A stretch of 64,000 nucleotides of DNA from Marisa cornuarietis. Taxonomy: Eukaryota; Mollusca; Gastropoda; Architaenioglossa; Ampullariidae. The position numbers and the translations under genes were made by a program. The notes below the pieces were generated by a model. That model did no database searches and was not told where the DNA came from. It was given only the letters and a program-made list of their open reading frames with translations. Position 1 is the stretch's first letter. Each line of letters begins with the position of its first letter. The DNA is taken from assembly GCA_004794655.1 (NCBI GenBank), contig SMMW01000046.1, forward strand, positions 2,516,001-2,580,000. Direction: 5' to 3'. Shown piece by piece: positions 11,080 through 27,008 of the stretch.

Positions 11080-11084
11080 AGTGG

Positions 11085-13069
11085 CATATGGAAATCAGTT
11101 CACTAGTGCCTAGTCCTGGGTCTTTTTCATATGGTGAAGTTTTTTTTTTTTGAGTCTCAGACAACTTAATTTTTTTTCCTAATCAAAATAAAATTACAAG
11201 GTGAATTTTGTTTACAGGTGGAGTGGTAATATTTTCATCTGAACATAGGAAAGATCAGTTTCCAAATGCATATGTGTTAAAGAGATAAGATAATAAAATG
11301 ATAGGATATAATGTATGCTGCCTTTTTTATGGAGCATTTGCAAGCCTAGATAATATAGCTGTGGCCTTTTATTAAATCTGCTAATTCATAATGGAGTGTA
11401 TGCAACCCTAGATATTATTATTATTAAATCTAAGTGGTATTTTTAGATCACGTGTGCAAAAACAAGACAAAGAAAAAAAGGTAAGAATTTGCCCATGGAC
11501 TGTTTCAAATGATCAGACTGGACTAAACTGATATTTGGTGAGAAATTTTTGTTTATTGTGCAGTCAAGCATTTTACAACCATCCATATACATAAAGACAC
11601 AATATGAACGCTTGCAAAACTAAGCATTAGATAATGATAAAAGATTTGCAGTAGTTTGGACTCACAAATTGTATCTCAATAACTGCCAAGTAACACAGCT
11701 TCCTAAAACAGTGATGTGACAAAGTAATGGTGCCACAAAATCTTGATAGTAACATACTCAACATTTTGTACTTTGTCTTTTACGATCCTGGCCTGCCAGG
11801 CTATACACACCATGTGATGAAGGCATTTAAAAGGATATTTTTGTTGGATTGTCAGTTTGAGTTTTTGTTTAAATCTTGATGGCAACTGTTTTTTCAAAGT
11901 TGCGAGGTCATTTCAAAGGTGCAGAAAAAAGCTGGTCAGAAGGCAGCATAAAAACTGTCGAAGGAAACAAAGGGTTTACATAAAGTTCACGCTTTTTGTC
12001 ACACCACATGCTTATTAGCTCTCATCTATTGCACTGGCTTAATGGAATGACTATAAACTGTAAAACTGGCTATCAGGGACTTTCTGCAAGAAAACAACAG
12101 CAGTACAAACAAACAAAAAAATTCTGGAATGGTTACATTACACCTAAACTATCTATTAATGTAATTAATGGAGGAAACCTAGTATACATTTGGAATGGTC
12201 ACAAAACTGGATTGTTTATAAAGATCTATGAAATGTGAAATGGGAGCCATCACATACAAATGAATTTTATCACAAGCAGAAAATAACACAAGATGAAAGC
12301 TAAAATTTGGGAACAATTATTTTTCAAATTAAAAGACATTAGTAATGGAATGTAGTGTTATTAAACCTGGGTTGGCAACACTCTCTCTAATGTTCATGAT
12401 CAGGACATAACCAATTCAAAGATTGTATTGACCCATTCACTTATTCTGCAGTGTAAATCTTGGGAAAGGAAAACATACACATTTGTAGTTGGGTTCTATA
12501 TGCACATAAGCATTAATATCGGAGTGCTGAAAAATAAGTAAAAAAGAAAATATGACAAAAATTGATCATCTCATATCAGATCTTGCACTGTGAGTGCAGA
12601 GTTTACAATATCAAGATTGTTACATCCACGATGTAGTCTGCTTCATGATGTAAATGCACCAAATAACCAAAAAGATTACATGTTCTTAGTAATATATCCA
12701 AGAAAGAAGAGTGGTTATCACAGATAACAAATGAAATTTGCTTTTTCTGAGATATATCTAAATATGATGCAAAAGTGGTTCACCATCTGTAGGACACACA
12801 ACCCTCTCCTGCTAATCGATAAATGAAGTTTTCCATTCACACAGACCTGGTGGAGCCTTGAATCACAAATCTGTTCTGAAACATCGTGCTACAGTTCCTT
12901 CTAATCTCTATGCAAATTTGTTCTTTTAGTCATACATTTTGTAATATTACTTATATATAAATGTCCACTAAAAAAGTGGTAAAAGTGGAGTACATTCTCC
13001 TGAGATTTAGGTATTGTGCGTGGGTACAGATGAATGGATTCTGTTTGCCAGTGTGAAGTGTCAAGAACA
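11085..13069 (-). other. Intergenic DNA and probable CAMKMT 3' UTR
   Basis: AT-rich, with no convincing coding exon. Roughly 12930-13069 directly follows the CAMKMT stop codon on the minus strand and is repeated closely at about 32250-32392, so it belongs to the duplicated gene block. The small ORFs in both strands have no splice partners. Confidence 0.4.
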
Positions 13070-16000
13070 CTATCGAGATTCAGGTGTTGTGTCACGGCTG
13101 TCGTTGGTTGGATCACATTTTCTTAGCCGAACAAAGAGTGGGAAGTGAAGATTCTTATCATAGACCTCTGAACTTGCCTGCAACTGCAAAAATAAAATAG
13201 TACATTAACACCACTGTTCCTTTTTTACTTAATCAGGGAGGCAGTTTGGACTCCTTGGCTACCAGCTCAGCTAATAGAGCATGTACATTTTATTGTAAAG
13301 CACACTGAGTTTGCATCCATGTGGAGAAATGTGCTCTATAAATCCTATTATTATTATTATTTCAAGGCATTTCTTTCTTTGCTACTCTTGCATCTTCAGT
13401 CATTGCAAGGAACAAAAATGGATTATCTCTGTGTAACACTGTGTATGTATTTATTATGCATTACAGAATGCATGGACTAACAAACGTTTTAAAAAATCTG
13501 TTCTTCCAAAACATTGTTTTCTTATAGAAACTCTTCCAAACGGATATTGAAAGATACCCATAAATCTATTTGATCATGAATGCACAATACCTTCTCATGC
13601 AGTTCCCATACTGTTGTGTCATACACTTCAGGTTGTTCTTGATGAAAGAAGTTTTGGGCAAGGTCAGTAAACATGTAAAATGTTTTGTGTCTAGATGGAG
13701 CAAAGATCCAAGCTTCTCCCTGTGAAAAGATATTTTAACTGAAAAAAATTGCTCATATCATTAAATACATGTACAGACATATAAAATGCTCTGTGGAATA
13801 AAGTTCAAGTATTGTAAACAAGGTTTACTGTTTGTTGATTTGAAAAAAAAAATAGTTTTGTCATTTTTGAAACCCCAACATAGTTTTTACGTATGTTGCT
13901 ACTTGCACTGTACCTTAGGTTTCAGAAGGCTGTGAAGTGTCTGAACAAGATGTTTCCTGCCCTCATCAAAAAACAAACTGCAACAATAATACATAATAAA
14001 ATATAATAGATTTTGTTGGCAAATCTACAATACATACTTTGCATGCATAAACATCTTCGTTAGTTAATTGTTGTTTTATGCCAAGTCAGCAACTAAGGCT
14101 ATCTCATGGCAAAAGCAATGTTCATGACTATTCAAAGGTTGACATAAAGAAATTGTACAAGTATAGAGATTTCTCTTTTCATAGTAATGTAAAATAAAAG
14201 TTTTTAAACACATAAGGTCTGTCATATCAGGTGAAACATCTGAATGGACTTTACATATGCCAGGGTTGATTTGGAAGAGTGTTTGACAAAAAGGTCAGTG
14301 AGAGTTTGTGCTGTAAAATAGTTTTGACAAATTGTAGCGAGTTTTGAACAGGAGATGAGCAAATGTTCTATGGTTAGGGTGTCTTTACACCAAGGACAAA
14401 GTGGGGGGTTTTCTCCTGCAACCAAAAATCGGTGAGTGATAAATGAGTGTCCAGCTTTTAGTCTATTTATAACCACTTTTTCTCATCGGTTTAGAAATTC
14501 TTGTGTTATACAGTCTGATAGTTTTGGAAAAATAGAGTGAAGTTTGTTGTGCTTCATGGAGTCCCAATGAAGTTGCCAAAGTTGTGAGATACACATTTTA
14601 ACAGAAGCGTACCAATCTGAAGCAAATGTTGTATGGACCAAAGTGGTTGCTAAAGGCCCTTTTTGCTGCCTCATCAGCTTTAGTGTTTCCTGGAATATTT
14701 GCATGGCCAGGAACCAAAATAAAGATGTCATTATTGTCATTTTGTAGTAAGGATAGAAGTTCAAAGAACTGAACCAGTAGTGGGTGATCTGAACGTTGAG
14801 AGTGAAGTGCAAGTAGGGATGACAAAGAGTCTGAAATAACTAAGAAGTTTTTCTCTTTAGATGTATGGATGTACTGCAACGCAAGTAGAAGGCTTTTAAC
14901 TCTGCAGAAAAAATGGAGCTATGACCTTCCAAGTGAGCTGTCAGCCGTGGTGTGGAAATGTCCATCGGCACTGCTGCAGCTGCCACAGTTTCTTTTTCAG
15001 GATTTTTTGATCCATCAGTGTATATGTGACAAAAATCAGGATAGTCTGTGACTATTTCTCTGAAAAGTTGCTGATAAACTATGTCAAGGGTTGGAGAGGT
15101 CAAAATGAATTTCCGGTGTGGGAAGTAGCCATGGTGGTGTTCTGGTCAGAGCAAATGGTGCTGTTTTTTGGGGGGTCCATTCCCAATTTCTGAAGATGGG
15201 GGTAAGCTCGTATGGGTAGAGGTTTTTGTTCATGTTCACATGCCCTATTTTTCTCCAGAAACAGAAAGGAGAAAACTGAGTGGAAAGCAGGGTTTTGGGG
15301 AAAGAGCTCGAAGTTTCGAGACATAGGACAAAATTAGTTTTAGTCGGCGTAAATCTAGAGGTGGTTCACCTGCCTCTGCATATAGACTGTGTATTTGAGT
15401 AGTTCTGAAAGCTCCAAGACAAATTCTCAGGCCGTTGTGGTGTACAGTGTCTAGCCTTTTTAGGTATGATGTTCTGGTCCATGGACTATGCATCCATAAT
15501 CCAATTTTGAATGCACTAGGGAACGATACAAACAGAGTAAAGTGATTTGGTCTGCACCCCAGTTTGTGTTACTTATCACTCTCAATACATCTAGAGCCTT
15601 CAGACAAGAAGCCTGAAGATGGCGGATGTGGTTCTGAACAATTCAGCACGTATGTCTACTTCTGACAATCCAGAAAGATCATTACACCTGATTAGTCCTC
15701 TAGATGAGTTTAAAGTTTTATGAGGTGTCACTTTTATGGGATGGTCCACAAACTGTTTTCTTCCTTAAAGCTTCTGATGCTTTTTGATTCTTGTATTGGA
15801 CTAGGAATTGTCCAGATCTTAGCTGCTTTACTGATGAAAAGTTGGAAGAGATGGTCTGTAAACCTTTCTCTACAATCAAATAACATGGTCATGCCCCTTC
15901 TACAAACTTTCTCATTTCATCACGTGCCTCCTCCTCACTGTCTGAGGAATTGTCATCAAAAGGTCGAGAGCGTTTTCCAGGATGTGAGAATTTTTTAGCC

Positions 16001-19000
16001 ATGAGAAAAGATGAAGATTCATTTCTCCTGTTCCCCACCCACCATGGAGTCCAACTAGGGGATGCAGCCGAGCGGTACTGCAAGGGTATATCCAGCAGGG
16101 CTGCACCAGGGCTACAGGAGAAGTATACTCTGACCCACAAGAATGTGAAACAGATTGACCCAGGCCGCAACCTTCTAGCAAAACTAGGGCATTGCACGAC
16201 CAGCCTGTCTAGGAGAAGTTTGGACCAAAGAAGAATGTTGGTATGATGGGCCACAACCCATCAGTGACCTCAGCCTCCAGGATCCCATTCTCCCCCGACA
16301 CAGGTCGCTCTGCACGGCAAACGCAGGGGGCCTAAAGAAGGCCGCTGAGAAAGCAAAAAAAAGGGAAAGAGAGATATTTGGGAAGCATTGAAAAAGGGAA
16401 AGGACCAAAAGGCAGAGGATAGAATAGAAAAAACGGCAGTGAAGGAGATAAGTGTTTTGACGAAAAAAGAATAAAGGTGAAAGGACCTGTGAGACAGAAA
16501 CAAGTACAGTGAGGAGGAAAGAGGCAGGCCAATCTGTCACCCATCCAGAGAGAGGTTGGGTGTCCACCCCCGGCACTAGGAGCCGGGCCCACGAGGGCAT
16601 AAACATCTTTGGTAGAGAATGAAAATGATAAAATTTTGTAGAATAAATGCGCTAGTTCAGTAATCTTTTAAATACATCTTGCAAAGCTCTGCAGTGAGAA
16701 CGTAATAAAAGAATAGGAAAAATGTTTAAATCTCTAGACTTTTAAAAAAAAGAGGAGGGGAGGATGAACTTATGTGCTAATGTGTATTTGAAAATGAATT
16801 ACATTAAAGATTTTTTTACTAAGTTATTCATAAAGGAATTAGAGGAAAGGTTTAAAAACAACAAAGACTTTAACATTTCCGATTAAAGACAGTCAAAGCG
16901 TCACTGTTTACAACACGGTGCCTGACTCTAAAATAACCCCAAGCTCTGATTATATGGAATCTTGCCTTTACCCAGTCCTCAATGACAGCATACATTTAGC
17001 TGCCTTCTGGAAACACAAACCATAGTACTCCCTACTGCAATTCTATATTTCTGCCATCAGTTCTATTTCATCCATTCATGTATCGGTGATGCCCTTGTTT
17101 TGCCTTGTTTTAATGTTCTCATTTACACTTTGTACTATACCCACTTCACTATCTATCCATCTAGCTACTGTTTTTTTTAAATACATCATTCAAATTCTTG
17201 GAAGTCTGTAATGAAATGCATATTTATTAGGCATTATCTTTCATGTCATGTTCTTACCAGTCTGCACATAAAACTATATCAAACTGCTCCCTGAGATCTT
17301 CATCAACGGGCTCTGGACCCCAGCGCAGCATCCTGAAAAGGGAAGAAAAACCATACGATAAACTGTATTCACAGAACTTAAAAAAATGCTTTTAAAATAT
17401 AAACAAGCTATTTGAGTCGATGCCTCAAAGTTGAGGAAGCGGATAATCAAATGGTTAGATCACTGATGCCCAAACCTGAAGGAATGCCAGTTCAATACTT
17501 GTGTGGCCCAAGCCACTTCCCCTAGTCGATCCAGAACAGTTGGGAACTGGTACCTGATTCCATAGAGGACTGGGGAAAGGTAAGGCAGTGAGAGGGAGAG
17601 GAGACTTGACCAAAAAAAAAAAAAAACTGGTCCCAAGAAAATGTGGATTCTAACACCTTATCCTTCAACAACCTAAAAAAAAAAAGGATGACCTTTACAT
17701 GAAAAGTTACAAATTACATGACAGTTTAGTAATTTAATAGAAAAGATTAGCATATTTGATAAACGATAATTTCAAACATCATGGAAAAATTTCTTTATAG
17801 ACCAATTCAAATAATATTCTTAACACGAAAGTCTTAAATATTTGCATATTAGATAATATGAATAATGAAATAATAAGGAAAATTATTATTGTTGACAGTT
17901 ATTGTCTAAGAGTGGAAAAAGCTCTGTAGAAAAAAAGAATTAACTCTGCATTTTCATAGTACTAAATGCAGACGTGGATCTGTCTACGCTGTGCTTCTCC
18001 AAGGGTGACCGTTATACCTTGCACTGAGAGAAGTGCCTCCTGTCTTGTTCTGCCCAATGATATGACGCAAGTCTGCAAAAGTTCATCAACTCTATCATGC
18101 AGACAGACAACATGATGATGCCAGGACAACATCCAGAAGACAGCAATTTTTAATTTTTCTGTTTAATTTTACCATGACTAAACAACACTGACTGAACTTG
18201 CATGCATACAGCATGACAGGTTAGAACTGATGATTGTTAATTAATAAATTTTAATTGTGACCTTTTAATTGGTGTCTGATGTTCTAAATTTATAAACGCA
18301 AATTTCTTTTTCTCTCCACATGCTTTGAGAAATAGCTTATGCTGCATGGATATGGTCAGTAGTGACATGAAGCACACTACATATTCCAGTGTTTATCTTG
18401 CAAAATTTAAATGGGTGCATTCATTTTAGTTTATCTGCTAAACAGTTAATCACGTGCAAAATAAACACTAAAAACTCCAAAACTTACTTGATATGGAGTG
18501 TTCATTTCCATCAGTAAGCACTACCCGACTCGCTTTGGAACAAGTAGACACCTGTACAATTAGAGAAAACTTTAATAGATGCAACAACATTTTTTTTCAT
18601 TGTATTACTGTTTGCTCTTATTTTATTCCCCTATTTGATGATCTAAAACAGTTCCACAAATTATACTTTGTACGGCCTAAGCACATGTATTTAAGCTGTC
18701 TGTAAGTCAATAATATGTAAATGTACCTATCTTTCATTATACATTTGTGTAGGTTATGAACTAGCTCTTAAAAATTTCTCACAATTACTCAGAATCAAAG
18801 TGTAATCTTTCAACTGGTGTCTGATGTTCTAAATTGATAAATACAAGGTTCCTAATTCAATTAACCCTTTCTTAAGCTATTTGCCAATTTCATCTTTTTA
18901 TTCCTCAAGTCCACAAGGCAAAGTGCCAGGTACTGTAGCCAAAGTCTAGGAGAAGGAAAATGACCACTGCACTGCCACCTTTGTAGCATTCTTCAAAAGG

Positions 19001-22000
19001 CGGATCTGACTGCACAGACATCCACCACACAAGAACAAGAAACAGAAGAAAACAACTATTTCCACTATTCAGCTCCATATCTGAGAGCTTTCCTTTTTTT
19101 TCTGACTATATTATTAGGTCTAGATGGTACTTACTGCCATGCCAGCCAGACAGGTCATGCCACCACCAACTTCTATGACATTAGCATCCCTGAAACCCAG
19201 TTTCAGGTTAAACAAGGTCAAGTTAGTGAAAACAACAAATTTTAAATATTATATGGTTGTGAAAAGTGTGAAAAAGGCAACAATAAATGAACTTTTGTAT
19301 TACATTTCAAATTATGCAGTATATCTTGCCTGTGCAAGGGCATCCACTCACACAAGATTTTTTCTCCTCTTTAATACTGTTCTGCCTTAAACATATTCGA
19401 TGATTAGATAGCTAAATGAACATTTACATGAACTTGTCATGGTTCTGAAGACAGTAGTATGTCATCACCTCTTCAGATGGCCAAACGCCTGAAAACAAAA
19501 ACAGAAATTTTAACATAAAATTACAATGTATGTGATAATTTTTTTTTCAGATGAAGACAAATCAACTATGGATGAAATAGACAAAAGGGTAAACAAATGT
19601 CACGACACTTCATTTTCGGAGGAAAACATCCAATATTTTCAGTAGATGTATCAATAAAGTGAAGAATTCAGAAGATATTTTATTTCCTTATATTTACATC
19701 TAAGATAAAACCCATACAGTTCTTTTTCATTAAACACAAAAAACTTACAAACATTTCCTGTATTGTTAAAGCCAAGCAGGTCTGAAGGCTTAATGGTTTC
19801 ACTCAAATGCCTGAAACATTTCAAGCACAAAATAAAATTTAAACTGTATAATGTAAAATTTAAAATGAATACTGTAGAAGACTGCAGGCTTTGTGCAGCG
19901 GTAGCGCTAGTGTGATCCGAGGCCTTGGGCAAAGAGAATTGTGGGGCCTTTCCAAACTGGCATAACATTGTGTGGTATAAATGACATAGTGTTGTAATAT
20001 TGTAAATAGTGGAATGGCTTCCGAATAATAAAAGAAAAAAAATCGGACAACAGAAATTGTGTCATTCTAGTGAATGCACTGTTATAAACATATCCTGTAC
20101 AGGTACAGTTTTATTGTAGGTTACAAGCTGGTTAATCAATATTCTTACCTTTCTCAGGAAAAAAGCAGTGATTATCTCCATCTACCAAGATACCATTGGA
20201 CCTACAGTTTCACATGTCAAACAACATCCATGGTTCATGACACTGCTTTTTTAATTTTGGAAACAAGTGCTTGTCCTTGAGTTCTCTATGTTACCCAAGG
20301 GCAAAGACTTACCCTCGTTTGATAATTACTGCCCTTGGAGTATGCATTCTCATCCTGGACAACTGCTGCTAAGATCACTATAGCTAGAAGCAAAAGGATG
20401 CAGAATACTGCCCTCCACCAGAAGCACAACCCCCTACACTTAAATAACTATGGAGAAAATTTTACTCTCTGGAGAAACGCCAAGAAGAAAAAGTGCTCAG
20501 AGAAGGAATCATAAGCCTGATGACCTCACCACCCACTCTATGCAAGACTACAAGAGTAGACTAAGAACAGACTGTAACAGCAAAGCTTCAACCACGTGAT
20601 TAAAGCTCTCCAGTGGAAGCACCCTGATGTCCTCTCCAACAAGCCACACAGCACTGAATAGCTCAAACAATGTGAGGAATGGACTGCTGCAGAGCTAAAC
20701 ATGGGCCTGGGCCCAAGCACAGTGATCCTGACTAGCAGCTAAGCACTTCTTCAGAGCCGCCAAGGCAGAAGTGACACCAGCCAGCTTGTGTAAGACATCA
20801 GAAGGGAGAAACCACCCTCAGCTCCAGAACAACCCTGGCTCTACAGTGGATACCTTCCCACTGTGGTGTACATGGGAACAAGGAGGCAAACAGGCTGTCC
20901 AAATAGGGCAGACATTCTCAACAAATACAGCACCCAGTTTCATATGCTGAGGCAAAATCTATCTCCCAAGTAGATTCCGGTCTGCCTAGAGAAAACAATT
21001 GAATCTGGGACATGATACCAACTACCTTCTGCAGCTTGGAACGCAGCAGCAGGTTATTATCTTTAGACTACAAAGAGGCCACCGTTGACTCATGGCATAC
21101 CTGCACAAGATATAGGCATGACCCACACCAGTGAATACCCATATCCTAGAGCACACACTGCAGACATAGCCAAGCTTTGATGACCTATGCACGCTACTGG
21201 CAATAGGCAGTGGAGCTAAGGGAGAAAGGGAGAAGATGTAGGGACCTGCAAACTTTCTGAGCAGTAACCATAGCTTTCACTGGAGCTACCGGACTGTGAG
21301 TGTAACGCATGGCACAAATGGAATGCAGAAAAATAATCAGATGATCAATTTAAATAGTAAATACAGCAGAATATTAATACATGAGGTATGTAATATTTTG
21401 TTCTACTTACTCTTCCTTCACCACCAGAAGAAAAGTATCTTGTTAAAATTGTACATAGAGAATTATGAGTAGTAAAAGACTAATTAAAATCATATATTTT
21501 AAGTGTGCTGTTCGCTTTACCTCACTGTCAAGGAGAGATTTGGGAAATAATGGCAGCTGTATTGGTACCAAGATGCATCTTCAGTCTCATTTTCACCCTC
21601 TGGCGTGTTTATCTTCTGTGTTTGCAGAAGTCCGTAACTCTGAAATCGTCGTACTGAGACTACCGATTGCTGAGTCTGTGATGTTCGCTGGCCATGAATT
21701 GTCTGTCAATAAGATTTCATTTTTTACTTTGATACCTATACATGAACCAAAGCGCCGACAAAACAATCATGCTATCTTAAATCTCGAAAATATATTTCAT
21801 AAGCTTGACTTTTCATAGGATGTTATCGTATGTGTGCACTTCTCTGGCTCTATCGTTGTACAGTTCTGAGTTACATGTACTTCGCAGGTGCCAGTCACAT
21901 ATTCTAACACCTTGTCGCTTTGTGAACTTATTCATTTAGGATTACCTCAATAAGAATGTTCCATCGTTCTATTGCAATCTGCCTTCTTTTCAGCTGTGAC

Positions 22001-22044
22001 GATTGCTCGTCTGTTGTAGCTTTCCGTTTGACGGCCTTCTGCAT
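13070..22044 (-). CDS. CAMKMT: Calmodulin-lysine N-methyltransferase
   Basis: Eleven exons join in frame on the minus strand: 21946-22044, 21521-21675, 19749-19810, 19428-19488, 19135-19189, 18488-18551, 18018-18072, 17258-17332, 13914-13977, 13591-13719 and 13070-13177. The product is 308 residues; human CAMKMT has 323. An ATG at 22119 would add 25 residues. Other acceptors could extend the last exon to 13183 or exon 2 to 21702. Diagnostic segments are VRRFQSYGLL, FNNTGNVCVWPSEEV, the SAM-binding GGGMTCLAG (near residues 134-142), VVLTDGNE, LRWGPEP, FDIVLCADCLFFDEG, and a C-terminal YDKNLHFPLF. The enzyme trimethylates Lys115 of calmodulin using S-adenosylmethionine. The donors and acceptors I read are GT-AG. 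A decayed second copy lies at 32.4-38.3 kb. The largest intron (13978-17257) carries an I/Nimb-type LINE. Confidence 0.92.
13255..13365 (+). repeat. Short repeat with (ATT)n tail
   Basis: The segment ends in 'gtgctctataaatcc' followed by an ATT run, a LINE/SINE-type 3' tail. A similar 'ggagaaatgtcctagaaatcctattatt' lies at about 57183. The preceding 'cagctcagctaatagagcatg' looks tRNA-related. It lies in the last CAMKMT intron. Confidence 0.45.
14058..16596 (-). mobile_element. Internally deleted I/Nimb-type non-LTR retrotransposon with RNase H
   Basis: The element is flanked by a perfect 13-bp target duplication GCATAAACATCTT (14045-14057 and 16597-16609). Reading the minus strand, an ORF1-like start (MAKKFSHPGKRSRPFDD, near 16000) is followed by ORF1 remnants to about 15600. 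It then jumps into the end of ORF2. There a C-terminal RNase H is readable in broken pieces: IYTDGSKNPEK (near 15020), AELKAF, ISDSLSSLLAL and VPGHANIPGNTKADEAAK (near 14690), then a CxxC...H...C tail near 14400. The endonuclease and most of RT are missing, so this copy cannot move by itself. The 3' tail carries a motif shared with SINEs elsewhere in the window. Confidence 0.8.
17438..17635 (+). mobile_element. tRNA-derived SINE
   Basis: An A-box-like TGGTTAGATCACTG and a B-box-like CAGTTCAATACTTG sit about 40 bp apart. A conserved-looking body (ggaactggtacctgattcc, then ggggaaaggtaaggcag) and an A-rich end follow. It lies in a CAMKMT intron. The family was not named from sequence alone. Confidence 0.6.
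20070..21340. repeat. Decayed repeat block in a CAMKMT intron
   Basis: Long non-coding intron stretch with stop-riddled, once-coding-looking sequence. The same sequence recurs at about 33340-34700 and 37200-38000 with breaks and insertions, so it was present before the tandem duplication. No domain could be recognised. Confidence 0.45.
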
Positions 22045-22345
22045 GCCCTCGGCTTCGTTTGTTGCTAGTGGCCGCGGATTCCTCACTGCATGTTGAAATA
22101 ATGTCAAATACTGTTTCAAACCATTTGAATATATCGGATTAATGCATTACCTAGAAGCTATAGAGACAATGTTTTTCAGTTAGAACAACACATTTTATTA
22201 ACTTAAAAAAAATCGTTCTTTTATGAGCAGCAGTCTAGTAATTTTATTTTAATTATTATTATTATTATTTTTTTTTTTGCTGGTTCGCTTAAGCCTGACG
22301 GCTTTGCGTGAGCGGAAAGTCGTGTGCTACCTCGTATTTGATGTC
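22045..22345. promoter_or_regulatory. Head-to-head promoter region of CAMKMT and TMEM223
   Basis: About 300 bp separate the divergent start codons. No TATA box is obvious. It contains a T-rich tract near 22267-22278 and moderately GC-rich flanks. A shared bidirectional promoter is inferred from the arrangement only. Confidence 0.5.
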
Positions 22346-23238
22346 ATGAGTCTGTTCGTTTGTTTGAGTATGTTTCGTTGGAGTTCGCCTAGAGTTTCGG
22401 CCATGTCATCCATTTCTTCAAAATTGTGGAAAAGCAGCCCGGCAACTGCACGTAGTATACTGCACGCGAAACATTGTAAGAGCTTACAGCTTCGCTCATC
22501 ATCGAGTCTGAAACGTCGTCTGCCCTTTGAAATCGACACAAATGTACAGAACGATGTACTGGTGTACTCCTTCAAAAACGATCGTTTTTATAAGCTGTTG
22601 ACGTATTTTGGATTGGTACAATTCGGATTTTGGGCATACCTTGCACTGTTCTCTTTCCAAAACTTGCGAGATGCACCAGAAGACACAGCAGCAATCAACT
22701 CTTCATGGTGGCGTAGAATGGCAGCGAAAGAAAGCAAATATAAAAATGGAATCACCGTGCTTTGCTTTGGATTTGGTGAGTCTGCCGACTTTAACCAAGC
22801 TAATTCTACGTTTATAATATTATTTACATTGTAGTATTCTTCACCCAGGAATTGGCAACGACGAATAGAAAACCGTTACTTTTATGCAGAATATAGTAGA
22901 AAAGGGAAGCAGCCTTTATATATTTTTTTCTTTTGATTTCAGGATACATTATTTTATGCATCAGCATTATGTATCCAATGAGAGCAGTAAGGAAACTGTG
23001 GCTTTTGAAAGGAGGAACTGCTGTTCGGGTAGACACATATTCCGCCATCAAACGAACACAGACATTGACAGTACCCACTACAGATTTGAGCTGTCTTCAG
23101 TCACGAAAAGATGCAGCAGCACAAATTGCCATGAAGATAAGAGGGAAATGGTTCTTCTTTCTGTTGGATAAACGAGGTGTTTTTCACAATGCAGATCTGT
23201 TTGATTATGCAGTAGGGTTGACAAGAAATGTGAAATAG
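22346..23238 (+). CDS. TMEM223: TMEM223, mitochondrial inner-membrane protein
   Basis: Two exons, 22346-22775 (donor GTGAGT) and 22943-23238 (acceptor ttttgatttcag), join in frame to give 241 residues. The N-terminus is rich in Ser and Arg, as expected for a mitochondrial targeting peptide. A second ATG at 22370 may also start translation. Two hydrophobic segments follow: LLTYFGLVQFGFWAYLALFSF, and one spanning the exon junction (VLCFGFGYIILCISIMY). The C-terminal IRGKWFFFLLDKRGVFHNA is close to the conserved end of vertebrate TMEM223. The family acts in the inner mitochondrial membrane in complex IV biogenesis. The corresponding segment is missing from the right-hand duplicate, so this is the only copy in the window. 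Confidence 0.88.
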
Positions 23239-24168
23239 ATGAAATGGAACACATTTGATGAGAGACAGAGCCAGCAGTTGATGTTTCATTCAGTGATGTG
23301 CTAACCAAAACTGGGTGGAACTTCAACTATAGTCATGACATAACAAAGCCTGGGCCTAATTTTAAATAAGAAACAAAACCAACTAGTTTGATACAGCTCC
23401 CCTCTGTTCAATCTGCTCCTCACTGCTTGTTGATCATCAGGTCTTGCATTTGTTTAAAACCTTTGTCACCTGTTCAACAATGTACTCTCAATATCTGACA
23501 AGCAACTGTCAGGAACAGTCACGAAGGAGCTTTAAGGGTCTCTTCCAAACAGGACTAAGAATCATACTTTTTTCCATACCCTCCCACTAAATTTTAGCCT
23601 ACAGCTGCTTTACATTCGAACCAAGGGCATGCTTGCATTTGCTTTTGATAGTTCCCCCTAGTTTTTTTTTAAAATGGTGGATCAGTACAATCTGCCCCTA
23701 AGTGATGTAAATTAATTTTACTGCTTATCTATGCCTTGTTTGCTTTTGCCAAGTAAGGTCTACATGCAGTGCAAAACTTGCTTTTAGTAAACACTCAAGA
23801 AAACGTTTGTGAATAATGAGTGTTTGGGATGCAAGAATTTCAGGACGGTTTCAAATCTGTGCACTAGTTTTTTTCCAGCAGGCAGAGCCCTAACTTCACA
23901 GCTCACAATATTCCCACATACATGCATGCTTTTTCCTTCAGAAATATCTATGATCAAGGCCTACACATTCTGATCAAAACCCAATTGCACGAAAAAGAGT
24001 GCAATCATACATGTCCAGCATCCTTCTCATTCGTCTTCCAATCATCTAAAACACCACTTTACTCAGTTCCACAGAACATTCGATAAAAACAACCATAAAT
24101 TTATGCCATAAAGATCAGCAAGGGAGCTCAGACGGCAACCCTGCATTTATTTTGAGGACTAGCAAAAC
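23239..24168. other. TMEM223-FAU intergenic region
   Basis: 3' flanks of two convergent genes. About 23735-24168 is repeated at about 38470-38925 in the right-hand duplicate. No exon or RNA gene was recognised. Confidence 0.45.
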
Positions 24169-26683
<2,515 letters not shown>

Positions 26684-27008
26684 GATTACTTCTAGACTGG
26701 ACTAAAAGAAAAAGGGTATATTCTTTTAACAATAGAAATACAAGCATGAAACGAAAGTTAGAAGTATGTACAATGTACTCAGAACTGCCTACGCAGTATA
26801 AATTTGGTAATTGTAGCAGCACTGGTTAATGAAACCTGCGCTTCATTTTGTCTTACTTTTTAAGTTAATGTCTTAACTGACAGAAACATATGTGTGCAAT
26901 ACACAATTAATTTGATATATAAGATATTTACAGTTGACTGATGTATGCCTAAGCAGCGTTTAGCCAGGGAATAGTGATATATAATTACATAAATATTTCT
27001 ATGCTTAC

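Larger units (their letters stand above)
2811..11084 (+). mobile_element. Complete Ty3/gypsy LTR retrotransposon with integrase before RT (Gmr1-like order)
   Basis: The whole element lies between 5-bp target duplications AGTGG (2811-2815 and 11080-11084). The 5' LTR is 2816-4419 (1604 bp) and the 3' LTR is 9480-11079 (1600 bp). The LTR length difference of 4 is explained by two poly-C tracts and one GT tract. Otherwise I saw only two substitutions, so the insertion is very young. The inside holds a candidate primer binding site, one open gag-pol reading frame and a purine tract before the 3' LTR. There is no env gene: only 266 bp separate the ORF from the 3' LTR. The pol order is protease, integrase, RT, RNase H. 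That is the Ty1/copia order, but the sequences are of Ty3/gypsy type, as in the Gmr1 group. Confidence 0.95.
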
